NCBI RefSeq assembly: GCF_000392615.1
Contig: NZ_KB933398.1
Coordinates: forward strand, 2,804,702-2,868,701
Length of the DNA: 64,000 nucleotides
Reading direction: 5' to 3'
DNA from: Lysinibacillus sphaericus OT4b.31
GTDB lineage: Bacteria > Bacillota > Bacilli > Bacillales_A > Planococcaceae
The notes beneath the pieces are model-generated. The model saw only the letters and a program-made list of their open reading frames with translations. It did no database searches and was not told the DNA's origin. Positions 17,080 through 30,355 of this stretch are shown here, in pieces (position 1 is the stretch's first letter; every line of letters begins with the position of its first letter). A program made the translations under genes and the position numbers.

Positions 17080-17804
17080 TTACATTACTTCCTTAAAAAT
17101 AAGTGTAATTTCCATATATTGTGGATAAATACCCCCTTTAGAAATGCGTTTAGTGAATAAAAAATTGATAAGTATTCCCCCTAGTTTAGACCTGTTTAAG
17201 CTCACTGCCTGATTCTTGATCCAAGACTTTTAATCAAAAAAGCAAACGAATTTAATTTTTGTTTGCTTTTTTATAAACACAATAATACAATGTTTAAATC
17301 CAGTCAATAACCCACTTTATAAAAATTGTTATTTTTCCTCTTCATAAATGATAAAAAATGCAATTGACTGACCTCTTATATCTAACATCCTTTAGAAGCT
17401 AAACAATGAAATGGCAGCTTTTTAATGCAATAATCAGTTATTGTATCCGATCAATATAAACATGCTGAAGGAATATACGAATTGCGATGTTTAAACACTT
17501 ATGTTGGGAATAAATTCCAAAATAGTGAATAAAACAAAGTAGAATTTTAAAAAAATGTGGAAAACAACCTAAAGAGGAACTAGCTATGAAAAGAAATGAG
17601 TAATTAAAAATCCTAGGCCTGCAGGTGAACATGCCTACTACGAAAAACAATATTGATTACCTACTAGAAAACTAAATTATGTGGAAAAGGCTATTAGGAA
17701 AAGTCACGATCTCACAAAATAAGCGAAGAACAACAGTGTATTTAAACAAAAAAATACCCTAAAAGTAAAATCATACTTTTAGGACATCTTCTTTACATGA
17801 ATAA
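17080..17804. other. Long intergenic region
   Basis: AT-rich. It holds a symmetrical hairpin at 17236-17274 (AAAAAAGCAAAC with GTTTGCTTTTTT), usable as a terminator in both directions, and a hairpin at 17758-17783 (CCTAAAAGTA with TACTTTTAGG) just past the dynamin gene stop. I see no credible gene between 17280 and 17750; short open frames there lack ribosome sites. Confidence 0.5.
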
Positions 17805-19658
17805 TTATTCTTTATTGTATTGTATATCTAATTTTTGGGGTATTTCTGGTATATCGTTTGACACTACATCTGTTTCCGTTAAAGCTAAAGCATATAATGG
17901 ATATTTTGCTTTCACCTCAAATGGAATTATTTTATTTTCCATCTTGTGATTCATTTGGCTACGCGCAAGCAACCCATTACTGGATAAATCGATGGTCATG
18001 ATGCTATTAATGGTTTCTTTAAGCATTTCTTGATCCTTCGTTCTTAGCGGCAGTTTATCGTCCATTAAAAACGGCTGAATTGCCTCTTTAATATAACCCT
18101 GTGCTTCAATTAAACATGAAAATTCATTTAATTTTTCAGCATATAATTTTAATTGGTGCTTTTCTTTAGCACGTTGATGATTAAGTTCTTGAACTTTTTG
18201 CTCTATCCGTGCTAAACGTCTTTTCACTAAATCCATCAAATCATTCTGTACTGAATGGACTAGCTGAAGCATGGATGTTTCCGCTTCCTGCACCTTCTTA
18301 AATTGTGCAATGCACACTGCTTGCTGTTCATTTAGCTTATTAACACGTTCTTTAAAAAATTGGTTTTGCGTATGATGGCCAAAAATAGCTTTCATTAGGC
18401 CTTTACCATGAATTTTTTTATGCTGCGCGTCCAATCGTTCATATTCACGCATATATTCACTATGCATATTTCGATATTCACGTAACATTTGCTGATAGCT
18501 GATTGCCTTTTCCGTAAAGCTTTCTACTATCTCGTTTTGTAAATAATCATTTTGTGAGACAGTTTGCAATAGTTGATATAGCGTTTGAACTTTTTTAAAT
18601 ACATTTGCAACCTGTTCATACTCTTGTTCATATTCTTGCACAATTGCTAAATCACGTTGGTAACGTGAAAACTCATATTGGGTATCGCCAGCGTATTTTT
18701 CAATGTTTTCAACAGCAGATTGGAATGGGTCACGTTGTGGAATAACTGTTAGTTCGAAGCGGAATCGCTCTAGCCATTGTAAGAAGCGAATTAAAACGGT
18801 ATACGTTTTCTTATCACAATTTGCAGCAACACGATGAACTTGTGCAATCAAATCATCGTAGTGGCTCTTTTTCCATAGCTCTATATTATCAGTTTGTCTT
18901 GCTTCCAGAGCATTTGTTGCAGAAATCGAGACGAAATCACTCATTAAATGACCGATGCGTTCTTTTTCAGCCATCATAAACGCCTCTGAATCATCATTTG
19001 TATCAATGCCATTGATTATACAGAGCGGTTCAACACCTTTATTTTTTAACGTTTCGATCAATAAAATTTCTGCATCGATAGCCTTTGAACCAGAACGCAA
19101 CACCCAAAAAATCTCGTCGACTCTGTTGATTAGCGATTCGGAGAAATAAGCCATTTCCCCAGCTCCTGCTTCCAGTGAAACAGAATCAATAATCGTGACA
19201 GATTTCAGTAAATCATTCTTCAGATACACCTCTAAATAATCTAAATGTTCACGTAAAATTTGTGATGCAAATGTATCGCCAGTTGTGAGTAACTCCAATT
19301 TACTCATATCGAATACTGCTACCACGCCATCTAAGAAATACGCCTTTACTTCCTCCTGCTCTCCGTATCGTAAAAATGTATTGACGCCTGTCGGATTTTG
19401 ATCATTTACAGGTAAAACACAACGTCCAAGAAGACCATTCACAAGTGTAGTTTTGCCCACACGCTCTTTGCCAACAATCAGAACCATTGTTTGGTTGTTG
19501 GCATCATGGATGATTCGATTTAAGTGTTTAGCCGTATCTTTTACATATGTATTTTGCACAATAATGCCATACAGTTGACGCAAACGGTCTACAAGCTGTG
19601 GCAAAATATTATTCGCTGAGGCTGTATGTTCGAGTGGCATATTGTCGATATTTGTCAT
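17805..19658 (-). CDS. Dynamin-like GTPase
   Basis: 617 residues. The G domain is N-terminal: P-loop Gly-Lys-Glu-Arg-Val-Gly-Lys-Thr-Thr (about 64-72), a Thr-Gly-Val switch I region, Ile-Ile-Asp-Ser-Val-Ser in the G3 position and Ile-Asn-Gly-Ile-Asp-Thr-Asn-Asp near the base-recognition site. Residues about 300-520 are long helices with heptad character, as in bacterial dynamin-like proteins that remodel or protect membranes. It lacks the double-dynamin length (about 1200) of B. subtilis DynA and no second dynamin gene is adjacent. Confidence 0.8.
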   Translation of the reverse strand: MTNIDNMPLEHTASANNILPQLVDRLRQLYGIIVQNTYVKDTAKHLNRIIHDANNQTMVLIVGKERVGKTTLVNGLLGRCVLPVNDQNPTGVNTFLRYGEQEEVKAYFLDGVVAVFDMSKLELLTTGDTFASQILREHLDYLEVYLKNDLLKSVTIIDSVSLEAGAGEMAYFSESLINRVDEIFWVLRSGSKAIDAEILLIETLKNKGVEPLCIINGIDTNDDSEAFMMAEKERIGHLMSDFVSISATNALEARQTDNIELWKKSHYDDLIAQVHRVAANCDKKTYTVLIRFLQWLERFRFELTVIPQRDPFQSAVENIEKYAGDTQYEFSRYQRDLAIVQEYEQEYEQVANVFKKVQTLYQLLQTVSQNDYLQNEIVESFTEKAISYQQMLREYRNMHSEYMREYERLDAQHKKIHGKGLMKAIFGHHTQNQFFKERVNKLNEQQAVCIAQFKKVQEAETSMLQLVHSVQNDLMDLVKRRLARIEQKVQELNHQRAKEKHQLKLYAEKLNEFSCLIEAQGYIKEAIQPFLMDDKLPLRTKDQEMLKETINSIMTIDLSSNGLLARSQMNHKMENKIIPFEVKAKYPLYALALTETDVVSNDIPEIPQKLDIQYNKE

Positions 19659-19956
19659 TCCTAAAACCTCTTTCCGTATATATCTATAGTTCCATTATAA
19701 ATGAAACTAATCGATTTCCTATACATGGTACTAAGGAGAATAAACAAAAAGGACAATATACTTATATCTAGTTGTCACAAATAGTAGTTATTTCTTATGA
19801 TAAATAACCATCTTCGTTAATATTTATGCGTTAACCAGACATAAAGAAATGATATTTTTAATTCAATCATGGTCGGGCAATGTTACTCGAACTTAGCTAA
19901 TTAGGCAACAACTACATAAAGACCTACACCAAAAACTCACATAAGGACTTTTGTAT

Positions 19957-20838
19957 TTACTCTTCAAAGCCACCCATGCGAGCGTAAACCGCCCCAAGTG
20001 TTGGCATGCCACCTTGTGCGCCAAATTTTTCAACAGATAAAGAGGCTGCTATATTCGCAAAATACACTGCCTCATCCAATGATTGTCCCTCTATTAATGC
20101 ATGAGCTAATGCACCGTTAAACGTATCGCCAGCACCTGTTGTATCTACGGCATTTGTCATATAACCGGGTACATGAATAGGATACTCACCATCAAAAAAA
20201 CGTGCACCATCACTACCAAGTGTTAGTATCATCTTATTCGGGTATCTTGTCAGCACCTCATCAAAATCATTACCAAATAAAAGTGAACACTCTGTTTCAT
20301 TTGGTGTAATATACGTAATGTCCTCCATCCATCGTATATCAAAATTCGCCGCTGGTGCTGGATTAAATAATACGGGTACATTCGCTTCTTTACATAACTT
20401 TAATGCATAATTAGTCGTCTCCATCGGAATTTCAAGCTGCATAATCACCATTTGACTTTGCTGAATAATCTCTCTTGCAGCCTCTATGTGAGCTGGTCTC
20501 AACTCATAATTAGCACCTGGTACAACAATAATACGATTATCGTTGTTGTATATTAAAATATTTGCAATACCTGTGGGTACTGAAGCTGTTACTAAGTTTT
20601 CTGTGTGAATTTGCTCTTTTTGTAATACGTTACGTAAAGTATGACCAAAGTCGTCTGTACCCACACACCCAATCATGTTTACTTGACTTCCTAATCGCGC
20701 CGCAGCAACCGCCTGATTTGCCCCCTTTCCACCTGGAATTGTTTGAAATTGGTCTCCGAGTACTGTTTCACCCTGCTTTGGGAAAACATCCATTTTTACT
20801 GCTAAATCCATATTTAAACTACCAATAACAGTTATCAT
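19957..20838 (-). CDS. rbsK: Ribokinase
   Basis: 293 residues from the ATG at 20838, preceded by AAAGAGG; the longer frame to 20910 has no such site. PfkB-family signatures are complete: Gly-Ser-Leu-Asn-Met-Asp-Leu, Pro-Gly-Gly-Lys-Gly-Ala-Asn-Gln-Ala near the N-terminus, and Asp-Thr-Thr-Gly-Ala-Gly-Asp-Thr-Phe with the catalytic Asp near the C-terminus. It phosphorylates ribose to ribose-5-phosphate. No ribose transporter or rbsR is adjacent, so it may salvage ribose from nucleosides, which would fit the uridine-kinase-like gene upstream. Confidence 0.88.
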   Translation of the reverse strand: MITVIGSLNMDLAVKMDVFPKQGETVLGDQFQTIPGGKGANQAVAAARLGSQVNMIGCVGTDDFGHTLRNVLQKEQIHTENLVTASVPTGIANILIYNNDNRIIVVPGANYELRPAHIEAAREIIQQSQMVIMQLEIPMETTNYALKLCKEANVPVLFNPAPAANFDIRWMEDITYITPNETECSLLFGNDFDEVLTRYPNKMILTLGSDGARFFDGEYPIHVPGYMTNAVDTTGAGDTFNGALAHALIEGQSLDEAVYFANIAASLSVEKFGAQGGMPTLGAVYARMGGFEE

Positions 20839-20919
20839 TTTTCTGCCTCTTTCCTCTAAAGTATGTAAGCGACTTGATAAGCCACGATAATTACTAATTA
20901 AATTGTTCAAAACACATGA

Positions 20920-21570
20920 TTATTTAAATGGAAATGTATTTTTTTCTAGAGTAATTTCGTCATCAGAAGTTTTGACAATAATATCAAAATGCTGGCTGTA
21001 TGGCTGCATAAAGACCTCATACTGAATACGACGTTCTTTGTGTGACTGCCTTAAATAATTTATATCCATCCCCCTTTCAACAATATCACGACTGGATCTT
21101 CTCATTAATTCCGTTTCACCATCGGTATAGAAATAAATTTTTAAATCAAATAATGCTGGATTCATAAATGCAACACTCATCCCTTCTACAATCGATACGC
21201 TGTTTTGCGAAGAAAGTAACTCGCTTTCCATATAATGTGTATCGATTGTATATAGTTCTAAACCATCTCTAAGCATCCGAACATCTCTTTCCAAAGAAGG
21301 TAAATGATGCGCAGATGGATGGCAAGCTGTCATTTTATAACGATGATTTTCGTTTTGATATGTATAGTCGATTATTGCTTGATTTCTTATGTTTGAACTA
21401 ACAATATATGGATCTGTATTCATATAATTCACTTCATGTTGATTTAGTTGGTTTACGAGCCTATTGGCAAATGTTGTTTTCCCAGCAGCACCATGACCTG
21501 AAATACCAATAACAATCCGTTCACCCGTTGTGCTGAGCCAATTTGTTATTTCTTGTAATAATGTATCCAT
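20920..21570 (-). CDS. Uridine kinase-like P-loop kinase
   Basis: 216 residues with P-loop Gly-Ile-Ser-Gly-His-Gly-Ala-Ala-Gly-Lys-Thr-Thr (about 23-34) and a Val-Glu-Gly-Met-Ser Walker-B-like strand. The overall pattern fits the uridine kinase/phosphoribulokinase group, though the substrate cannot be read from sequence. It ends about 80 bases before the ribokinase ATG on the same strand and probably shares its transcript. AAGGGGGAG precedes the ATG. Confidence 0.7.
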   Translation of the reverse strand: MDTLLQEITNWLSTTGERIVIGISGHGAAGKTTFANRLVNQLNQHEVNYMNTDPYIVSSNIRNQAIIDYTYQNENHRYKMTACHPSAHHLPSLERDVRMLRDGLELYTIDTHYMESELLSSQNSVSIVEGMSVAFMNPALFDLKIYFYTDGETELMRRSSRDIVERGMDINYLRQSHKERRIQYEVFMQPYSQHFDIIVKTSDDEITLEKNTFPFK

Positions 21571-21689
21571 CTTTCTCTCCCCCTTATACTAATATAATAA
21601 GCTTATTTTTATGAAATGAGTATCGGAAAAGCCTGTTATCTATAAAAAGTGCACAATCTTCAGGTAAGATTGTACACCTTCTAACAATA

Positions 21690-21730
21690 AAGGAGTCATC
21701 TCAAATGTTTCCTGAGACAACTCCTTTACC
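21690..21730 (-). terminator. Hairpin at the end of the ilv-leu operon
   Basis: TAAAGGAGT..CTCA pairs with TGAG..ACTCCTTTA directly after the leuD stop. A second stem, GTGCACAATCTT/AAGATTGTACAC, lies at 21648-21676. Confidence 0.55.
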
Positions 21731-21732
21731 TA

Positions 21733-22323
21733 TTAGTACGCTAGTCGTTTTGCTTCATACGTAGTAATTTGTTCTTCGTATTTAAATGTTAGAGCAATTT
21801 CATCCCAACCATTTAATAACGTTTCTTTATAATAAGAATCGATGTTAAAACGATAAACCTGGCCATCTTCACCCGTTACTATTTGAGCTGCAAGATTTAC
21901 TTCCACGCTATAAGGCTTCGCTAACCCTTTTGCTAAAATCTCATCACATTCTGCTTCGGTTAATTTGATAGGCAAAATGCCATTTTTGAAACAGTTATTA
22001 TGAAAAATATCTGCAAATGATGGTGCGATAACTACGTTGAAGCCATAGTCTAAGATTGCCCATGGTGCATGTTCACGAGAAGAACCACAGCCGAAGTTAT
22101 CTTGTGCTACTAGAATTTTGGAATCTTTAAACTCAGGTTTATTTAATACGAAGTCTTTGCTTTCATTCCCTTGAGCATCAAAGCGCCAATGGTAAAATAA
22201 AAACTGACCAAAACCTGTACGTTCAATCCGCTTTAAAAATTCTTTTGAAATAATTTGGTCTGTATCTACATTTTTACGATCTAGTGGTGTAATGACACTA
22301 GATACGATATTAATTGGTTCCAT
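21733..22323 (-). CDS. leuD: 3-isopropylmalate dehydratase small subunit
   Basis: 196 residues from the ATG at 22323 with AAAGGATG upstream; a TTG two codons earlier is too close to that site. Aconitase swivel-domain signatures are present: Asp-Gln-Ile-Ile near the N-terminus, Asn-Phe-Gly-Cys-Gly-Ser-Ser-Arg-Glu-His-Ala, and Asn-Asn-Cys-Phe-Lys-Asn-Gly. It pairs with LeuC to isomerise 2-isopropylmalate to 3-isopropylmalate in leucine synthesis. Last gene of the operon, 30 bases after leuC. Confidence 0.96.
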   Translation of the reverse strand: MEPINIVSSVITPLDRKNVDTDQIISKEFLKRIERTGFGQFLFYHWRFDAQGNESKDFVLNKPEFKDSKILVAQDNFGCGSSREHAPWAILDYGFNVVIAPSFADIFHNNCFKNGILPIKLTEAECDEILAKGLAKPYSVEVNLAAQIVTGEDGQVYRFNIDSYYKETLLNGWDEIALTFKYEEQITTYEAKRLAY

Positions 22324-22353
22324 TTTCAATCATCCTTTCCGTGTTAAAGGCCC

Positions 22354-23763
22354 CTACACCGTTTCCTTTACGAATTCGCGTACATCCACGAAATGACCTG
22401 CAATTGCTGCCGCCGCAGCCATCTGTGGTGATACTAAATGTGTTCTTGCACCAGTACCTTGACGACCTTCGAAGTTACGGTTTGATGTTGATGCACAGCG
22501 TTCACCAGCAGGTACAACATCATCATTCATGGCTAAGCACATGGAGCAACCAGATTCTCGCCATTCAAAACCAGCATTTGTAAAGATTTTGTCTAATCCT
22601 TCAGCCTCTGCTTGCTTTTTCGTTGTATGAGATCCCGGTACTACGATTGCTGTCACATTTCCATGTACTTTTCGTCCTTGGATGATGCTTGCTGCTGCGC
22701 GTAAATCACTTAAACGTGAGTTTGTGCATGAACCGATAAATACGTGTTGGATATCAATTGAAGTTAGTGGTTGGCCTTCTTCTAAGCCCATATAGGCAAG
22801 TGCTTTTCGAAGTGCAGCTTTATCTGACTCATCCTGATAATCTGCTTGCATTGGTACATTTTTAGAAACGCCTGAGCCCATAGAAGGATTTGTTCCCCAC
22901 GTGATAATTGGCTCAATTTCTTCAGCTTTGATAATGCGTACTTCATCATACGTCGCGTCCACATCAGATGCTAGACTTAACCAGTATGTTGATGCTTCTT
23001 CAAATTTCTCGCCTTGTGGTGCGTAGCGACGACCTCGAATGTAGTCAACGGTATTTTGGTCAGGCGACACGAGCCCTGCCTTTGCTCCTGCTTCAATGGA
23101 CATATTACAAATTGTCATACGTTCTTCCATAGAAAGTTTGTGGATTGCCTCTCCAGTGAACTCCACAATATGACCTGTACCTACGCCGATACCAAATTTA
23201 GAGATTATCGCTAAAACAATATCTTTTGCAGCAACGCCTTCAGGAAGCTCTCCTTCTACACGAATTTCCATCGTTTTTGGCTTGTTTTGCCACAACGTCT
23301 GTGTAGACATTACATGTTCTACCTCTGATGTACCGATACCGAATGCAATGGCACCAAAAGCACCATGAGTAGATGTATGAGAATCACCGCAAACAATTGT
23401 TTTACCAGGCTGTGTTAACCCTAGCTCAGGTCCAATCACGTGGACAATCCCTTGATCGGGGTGTCCCATACCCGCAAGCTCAATACCAAATTCAGCAGCA
23501 TTTTTCGCTAATGTTTCAATTTGGTTGCGAGCAATCGGATCAGTGATGGTCGGTAAATTTTTTGTAGGTACATTATGATCCATCGTTGCAAAGCTTAAAT
23601 CGGGACGACGTACTTTACGACCGTTCATGCGTAGCCCTTCGAAAGCTTGAGGAGAAGTTACTTCATGAATTAAATGAAGATCAATATATAACAGGTCCGG
23701 TTTGCCCTCTTCCTGATAAACAACATGTTTATCCCAAATCTTTTCAATTATATTTTTGCCCAT
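22354..23763 (-). CDS. leuC: 3-isopropylmalate dehydratase large subunit
   Basis: 469 residues from the ATG at 23763 (AGGTG site). The [4Fe-4S] ligands are visible in Ile-Gly-Ser-Cys-Thr-Asn-Ser-Arg and [10 protein letters not shown]. Early motifs His-Glu-Val-Thr-Ser-Pro-Gln-Ala-Phe and Asp-His-Asn-Val-Pro-Thr fit LeuC rather than aconitase. Works with LeuD. Lies 16 bases after leuB. Confidence 0.97.
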   Translation of the reverse strand: MGKNIIEKIWDKHVVYQEEGKPDLLYIDLHLIHEVTSPQAFEGLRMNGRKVRRPDLSFATMDHNVPTKNLPTITDPIARNQIETLAKNAAEFGIELAGMGHPDQGIVHVIGPELGLTQPGKTIVCGDSHTSTHGAFGAIAFGIGTSEVEHVMSTQTLWQNKPKTMEIRVEGELPEGVAAKDIVLAIISKFGIGVGTGHIVEFTGEAIHKLSMEERMTICNMSIEAGAKAGLVSPDQNTVDYIRGRRYAPQGEKFEEASTYWLSLASDVDATYDEVRIIKAEEIEPIITWGTNPSMGSGVSKNVPMQADYQDESDKAALRKALAYMGLEEGQPLTSIDIQHVFIGSCTNSRLSDLRAAASIIQGRKVHGNVTAIVVPGSHTTKKQAEAEGLDKIFTNAGFEWRESGCSMCLAMNDDVVPAGERCASTSNRNFEGRQGTGARTHLVSPQMAAAAAIAGHFVDVREFVKETV

Positions 23764-23779
23764 TGTCTTCACCTATTTC

Positions 23780-24880
23780 TTAAATGTATGTTGTCATAAT
23801 ACTTTCTGATACAAAACTAGTATCAATCTCGTTAATTATTTTATCTGTCCATTCATTAGTAGATAGTGTTCGACCACCATCACGCGCAAGATCAGCAGTG
23901 AAGTAACCATCATCAAATACAGCACTAACTGCTCGTTCAATTTCTGCCGCTTCCTCTTTTAGACCGAATGAGTATTGTAGCATCATAGCAACAGAAAGAA
24001 TCGTTGCAGCTGGGTTTGCTACACCTTGACCAGCAATCTCCGGTGCTGAACCATGGACAGGTTCATAAAGTCCAAAGTTATCGCCACGGATTGATGCTGA
24101 TGGTAATACACCGAGTGAACCTGTAATAACGGATGCTTCATCACTTAAAATATCTCCAAACATGTTTTCAGTAACAACAACATCATAGTGGCTAGGATTT
24201 GTAATCAATTTCATTGCCACAGAGTCCACTAGATTATGCTCAACCAGTACATCTGGATATTCTTTTTTCTTTGCTTCTACAACTTCGCGCCATAAGCGAC
24301 TTGTTTCAAGTACGTTTGCTTTATCGACAGAGCATAATTTGCCTCCACGTAAACGTGCTAATTCAAAGGCATTTTCAACAATACGTTCAACTTCTGCTGT
24401 TGAGTAAACTGTTGTATCAATTGCGCCATTTTCAGTACGCATACGTGGTTCCCCGAAGTATACGCCACCTGTTAGTTCACGTACGATCATTAAATCTACG
24501 TTTTCGGCTACTTCACGTTTTAATGGTGAAGCATCTAGTAAACTCGGGAACGCCTTTACCGGACGTAAATTTGCGAATAAGTCAAAGTACTTACGAATAC
24601 GTAATAAACCTTTTTCAGGGCGTAACTCAGGTGGGTTATTATCCCATTTAGGGCCACCTACAGCCCCAAGCAAAATGGCGTCACTACCTTCACACATTTC
24701 AATTGTTTCATCTGGTAGTGGATTATTGTGTTGGTCGATGGCAGCGCCTCCGATTGTTGCATAGCCTAAATGGAATGTATGGTTGAAGCGCTTGCCAATT
24801 ACTTGTAATACACGTACAGCAGAAGCAACAACCTCTGGTCCAATTCCGTCACCAGGAAGTACTGTAATTTTTTTCTCCAT
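23780..24880 (-). CDS. leuB: 3-isopropylmalate dehydrogenase
   Basis: 366 residues from the ATG at 24880 (AAAGGTG site); the earlier in-frame start lacks one. Signatures: Leu-Pro-Gly-Asp-Gly-Ile-Gly-Pro-Glu-Val, Arg-Glu-Leu-Thr-Gly-Gly-Val-Tyr-Phe-Gly-Glu-Pro-Arg, and Asn-Met-Phe-Gly-Asp-Ile-Leu-Ser-Asp-Glu. It oxidises and decarboxylates 3-isopropylmalate with NAD+. The 111-base gap from leuA contains a stable hairpin (24937-24977). Confidence 0.97.
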   Translation of the reverse strand: MEKKITVLPGDGIGPEVVASAVRVLQVIGKRFNHTFHLGYATIGGAAIDQHNNPLPDETIEMCEGSDAILLGAVGGPKWDNNPPELRPEKGLLRIRKYFDLFANLRPVKAFPSLLDASPLKREVAENVDLMIVRELTGGVYFGEPRMRTENGAIDTTVYSTAEVERIVENAFELARLRGGKLCSVDKANVLETSRLWREVVEAKKKEYPDVLVEHNLVDSVAMKLITNPSHYDVVVTENMFGDILSDEASVITGSLGVLPSASIRGDNFGLYEPVHGSAPEIAGQGVANPAATILSVAMMLQYSFGLKEEAAEIERAVSAVFDDGYFTADLARDGGRTLSTNEWTDKIINEIDTSFVSESIMTTYI

Positions 24881-24936
24881 CGTAAAAACACCTTTCTTTA
24901 TATAGTGTAAATGCCTCATAAGGTTATGCTATTTTA

Positions 24937-24977
24937 GTAAAGACTCTCACCTGCTTTTGCAGATGAGAGACTTTTTG
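24937..24977 (-). promoter_or_regulatory. Hairpin between leuA and leuB
   Basis: AGTCTCTCATCTGC pairs with GCAGGTGAGAGTCT across an AAAA loop (minus strand), followed by a short T stretch. It could act as a partial terminator or RNA-stability element within the operon. Confidence 0.5.
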
Positions 24978-24991
24978 TAAAGCAAGTACAA

Positions 24992-27596
<2,605 letters not shown>

Positions 27597-27654
27597 TTAA
27601 ATGCATACCACTTATCTGTAGGATGCGCATCCAAAGCTTTCTTTTATATGCAAA

Positions 27655-28170
27655 CTATTTTAAAATAGAGAGCTGCGTATTTGGTATTTTTTGTGTTTCA
27701 CGAACAGATGCTGTTGCACCCGTACGTGTTAACTCTTTAATGCCATATGGGCGAATCAACTCGATAAAAGCATCAATTTTTTCTGGCTGTCCCACCACTT
27801 GATATGTGACAACATTTTTCGCTGTATCAATAATTTGTGGTCGGAACGGCTCAACAATCGAGTTCATTTCAAGACGTAAATTTGGTGGTGAAATGACCTT
27901 CACAAGCGCTAACTCACGAAGCACGATGGATTTATCTGTAATGTCATTGACCTTTAACACGTCAATTTGCTTCGATAATTGCTTGACAAGCTGTTCAATT
28001 TTGCTCTCATCTTCTACATGTACTACAAATGTCATTTTTGAGAAGTTTGGCTGTTCAGTATGACCAACTGTAATCGATTCAATATTGAATTGACGTTTCA
28101 TAAGTAAGCCTGTTACGCGGTTTAACACACCGCTCTGGTTAATCACCGTTACTGTAATTACTCGTTTCAC
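27655..28170 (-). CDS. ilvN: Acetolactate synthase regulatory subunit
   Basis: 171 residues, the normal size, with an N-terminal ACT domain ([12 protein letters not shown]) and the C-terminal ALS_ss domain. The GTG start overlaps the ilvB stop by four bases (GTGA), so the two are coupled. It carries valine feedback to IlvB. Some annotations call it ilvH. Confidence 0.95.
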   Translation of the reverse strand: MKRVITVTVINQSGVLNRVTGLLMKRQFNIESITVGHTEQPNFSKMTFVVHVEDESKIEQLVKQLSKQIDVLKVNDITDKSIVLRELALVKVISPPNLRLEMNSIVEPFRPQIIDTAKNVVTYQVVGQPEKIDAFIELIRPYGIKELTRTGATASVRETQKIPNTQLSILK

Positions 28171-29933
28171 TTCTTTTTCACCCCAATCATTTCATGTAAA
28201 CCTTTACCTGGTGCTACCATTGGGTATACGCACTCAAGTTGTTTTACGCGACAATCGATTAACGCTGGCTCATCAGAAAGAAGTGCTTCACGGAAGATAC
28301 TTTCTGCTTCGTCAATTGTGTTAATAAGATAGCCTTTAATGCCATATGCATCCGCTAATTTCACAAAATCCGGTTGAATCGGCATAAGCGAAGATGAATA
28401 ACGTTCCTCATAGAATGTTTCTTGCCACTGGCGTACCATCCCGAGGCAACTGTTATTTAAAATCACAATTTTTACTGGTAAGTTGAATTCTTTTAGTAGT
28501 GAGAGCTCCTGTGCAGTCATTTGGAAACCTGCATCCCCTACAATTGAAACAACTTTTTTGTCTGGCTTCGCAAATTGGGCGCCAATTGCAGCTGGAAAGC
28601 CGAACCCCATCGTACCAAGTCCACCAGACGTTACCCATCCATGGTCATTGTTTAAGCGATAATATTGAGCAGCCCACATCTGATGCTGACCAACGTCTGT
28701 TGTAACAATCGCTTCACCTTCAGTAATTCGATGCACGAGTTCTAGCGCTTCCTGCGGTAACACTTCTGTATCACTCGCTGCTTTCGAATACCACAGTGGA
28801 TTTTCGTTTGCATGATTTGCTAAAAATTCTATCCAATCAGCTGAATCTGGACCTTCAAAGTCTTTTTTAAGTAATGATTTTAATGCTTCCTTCGCATCTG
28901 CTACAATTGGAATATCTGTCGGAACGTTTTTACCAATTTCTGCTGGATCAATATCAATGTGGATAATGGTTGCATTTGGTGCAAACGTCGCTAAATTACC
29001 CGTTAAACGATCATCAAAGCGAGCGCCAATATTTAGTAGTAAATCTGATTTTGTAATGGCAATATTGGCTGTCGCTGTACCATGCATACCTGCCATACCA
29101 ATAAATAATTCATGCTCGCCGTGGAGTGATCCAAGACCTAGTAATGTATTCGTTACTGGGATGCGGTATTTTTCAGCAAAAGTCGTTAATTCTTCGCGTG
29201 CATCTGCAAAAAGTACACCTGCTCCTGCTAGGATAACCGGCTTTTTCGCTAAAGAAATTGCTTGGATAGCCTTTTGGACTTGTAAGTAATTCGGTTTGTA
29301 TGTTGGTTGGTATCCAGGTAAATAAATTTCTTCTGGTGCTTTAGGCGGATTTTCCACTTCAAACAGCATTTGTGAAACATTTTTTGGGAAGTCAACAACT
29401 ACTGGACCTTTACGCCCCGTATTCGCAATATGGAAAGCTTCTTGGACGATACGCGGAATGTCATTTACATCTTGTACTTGATAGTTGTGCTTTGTAATTG
29501 GTGTAGTAATCCCCATAATGTCAGCTTCTTGGAAGGCATCTGTACCAATAACTGAAGTTGCCACTTGACCTGTGAAAATAACAAGTGGAATGGAATCGAT
29601 CATCGCATCTGCAATACCAGTTACTAAGTTCGTGGCTCCTGGTCCACTTGTAGCAATGACAACTCCTGGTTTATTTGAAACACGCGCATACCCTTCTGCT
29701 GCGTGAATTGCGCCTTGCTCATGTCTTGTTAAAATATGTCGAATTGGATTTTTGTACAGCGCATCATAAATTTGCAGTACTGCACCACCTGGGTAGCCAA
29801 AGATAATTTCTACACCTTGATCATGCAACGCCTTAACTAAAACGTCGGCACCATCTTTCGGTTGAAAAATCTTTTCAGCTTCTGCTGTTGTTACTAATTC
29901 TTCTTTTTCATTGATAGAAACATTCGCACTCAT
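28167..29933 (-). CDS. ilvB: Acetolactate synthase catalytic subunit
   Basis: 588 residues from the ATG at 29933 with AAGGAGG nine bases upstream. The thiamine diphosphate enzyme signatures are clear: Tyr-Pro-Gly-Gly-Ala-Val-Leu, the catalytic Glu in Thr-Arg-His-Glu-Gln-Gly-Ala, and Gly-Asp-Ala-Gly-Phe-Gln-Met-Thr for ThDP/Mg binding. First gene of the seven-gene ilvBNC-leuABCD operon, directly under the T-box leader. Confidence 0.97.
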   Translation of the reverse strand: MSANVSINEKEELVTTAEAEKIFQPKDGADVLVKALHDQGVEIIFGYPGGAVLQIYDALYKNPIRHILTRHEQGAIHAAEGYARVSNKPGVVIATSGPGATNLVTGIADAMIDSIPLVIFTGQVATSVIGTDAFQEADIMGITTPITKHNYQVQDVNDIPRIVQEAFHIANTGRKGPVVVDFPKNVSQMLFEVENPPKAPEEIYLPGYQPTYKPNYLQVQKAIQAISLAKKPVILAGAGVLFADAREELTTFAEKYRIPVTNTLLGLGSLHGEHELFIGMAGMHGTATANIAITKSDLLLNIGARFDDRLTGNLATFAPNATIIHIDIDPAEIGKNVPTDIPIVADAKEALKSLLKKDFEGPDSADWIEFLANHANENPLWYSKAASDTEVLPQEALELVHRITEGEAIVTTDVGQHQMWAAQYYRLNNDHGWVTSGGLGTMGFGFPAAIGAQFAKPDKKVVSIVGDAGFQMTAQELSLLKEFNLPVKIVILNNSCLGMVRQWQETFYEERYSSSLMPIQPDFVKLADAYGIKGYLINTIDEAESIFREALLSDEPALIDCRVKQLECVYPMVAPGKGLHEMIGVKKK

Positions 29934-29999
29934 CAAAATAAGCCTCCTTCATGTAGTTAAAATAGTGAAAAACTATTTTAATATCGTGAAAAATAATAA

Positions 30000-30335
30000 A
30001 AAGCCCTTTTCTCCACACGCAAAGAACTACCTTACGTAGGGATGAAAAAGACTTTTCATGGTACCACCCTTGTTTATAGCAATAAAATTGCTACCTCGCG
30101 AATAAATGAAAGCATTTATGAACCAATGCAAGTAAACTTACATCCAATACGGTGTCATAAATCATTTATTCATTAATAACGAGCACTTCGATTATGCCCG
30201 GAGCTATCTAATGGCGTACACGCGTTTAATAGCTCACTCCGAGGGGATGTCGGATCTAGTTGTATCGCCGGCTTCCAGCACGACCGGCTCTCTGGTAGAT
30301 ACAGGACTCTAGACCCTTTAACCTCATCAACGTTT
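30000..30335 (-). ncRNA. T-box leader of the ilv-leu operon
   Basis: The T-box sequence AGGGTGGTACCATG lies at 30057-30070 (minus). Upstream is a Stem I region with the AGAGAGCCGG motif and a distal loop GCTGGAAGCCGGC (about 30262-30292). Downstream, AAAAGTCTTTTTC can pair with GAGAAAAGGGCTTTT before a T run (about 30000-30056), giving the terminator. The specifier position after a conserved GAC is best read as ATC (Ile, 30246-30248); CTC (Leu, 30241-30243) is the alternative. Uncharged tRNA should allow read-through. Confidence 0.9.
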
Positions 30336-30355
30336 TAACATATATATATTTTCAG

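Noticed and set aside
17438..17650. 70-codon minus-strand frame in the long intergenic region
   Set aside because: No ribosome site, low-complexity hydrophobic composition, no recognisable motif.
24214..24651. 145-codon plus-strand frame inside leuB
   Set aside because: Antisense shadow of leuB with skewed Leu/Gln/His composition.
28957..29289. 110-codon plus-strand frame inside ilvB
   Set aside because: Antisense shadow of a well-conserved gene.
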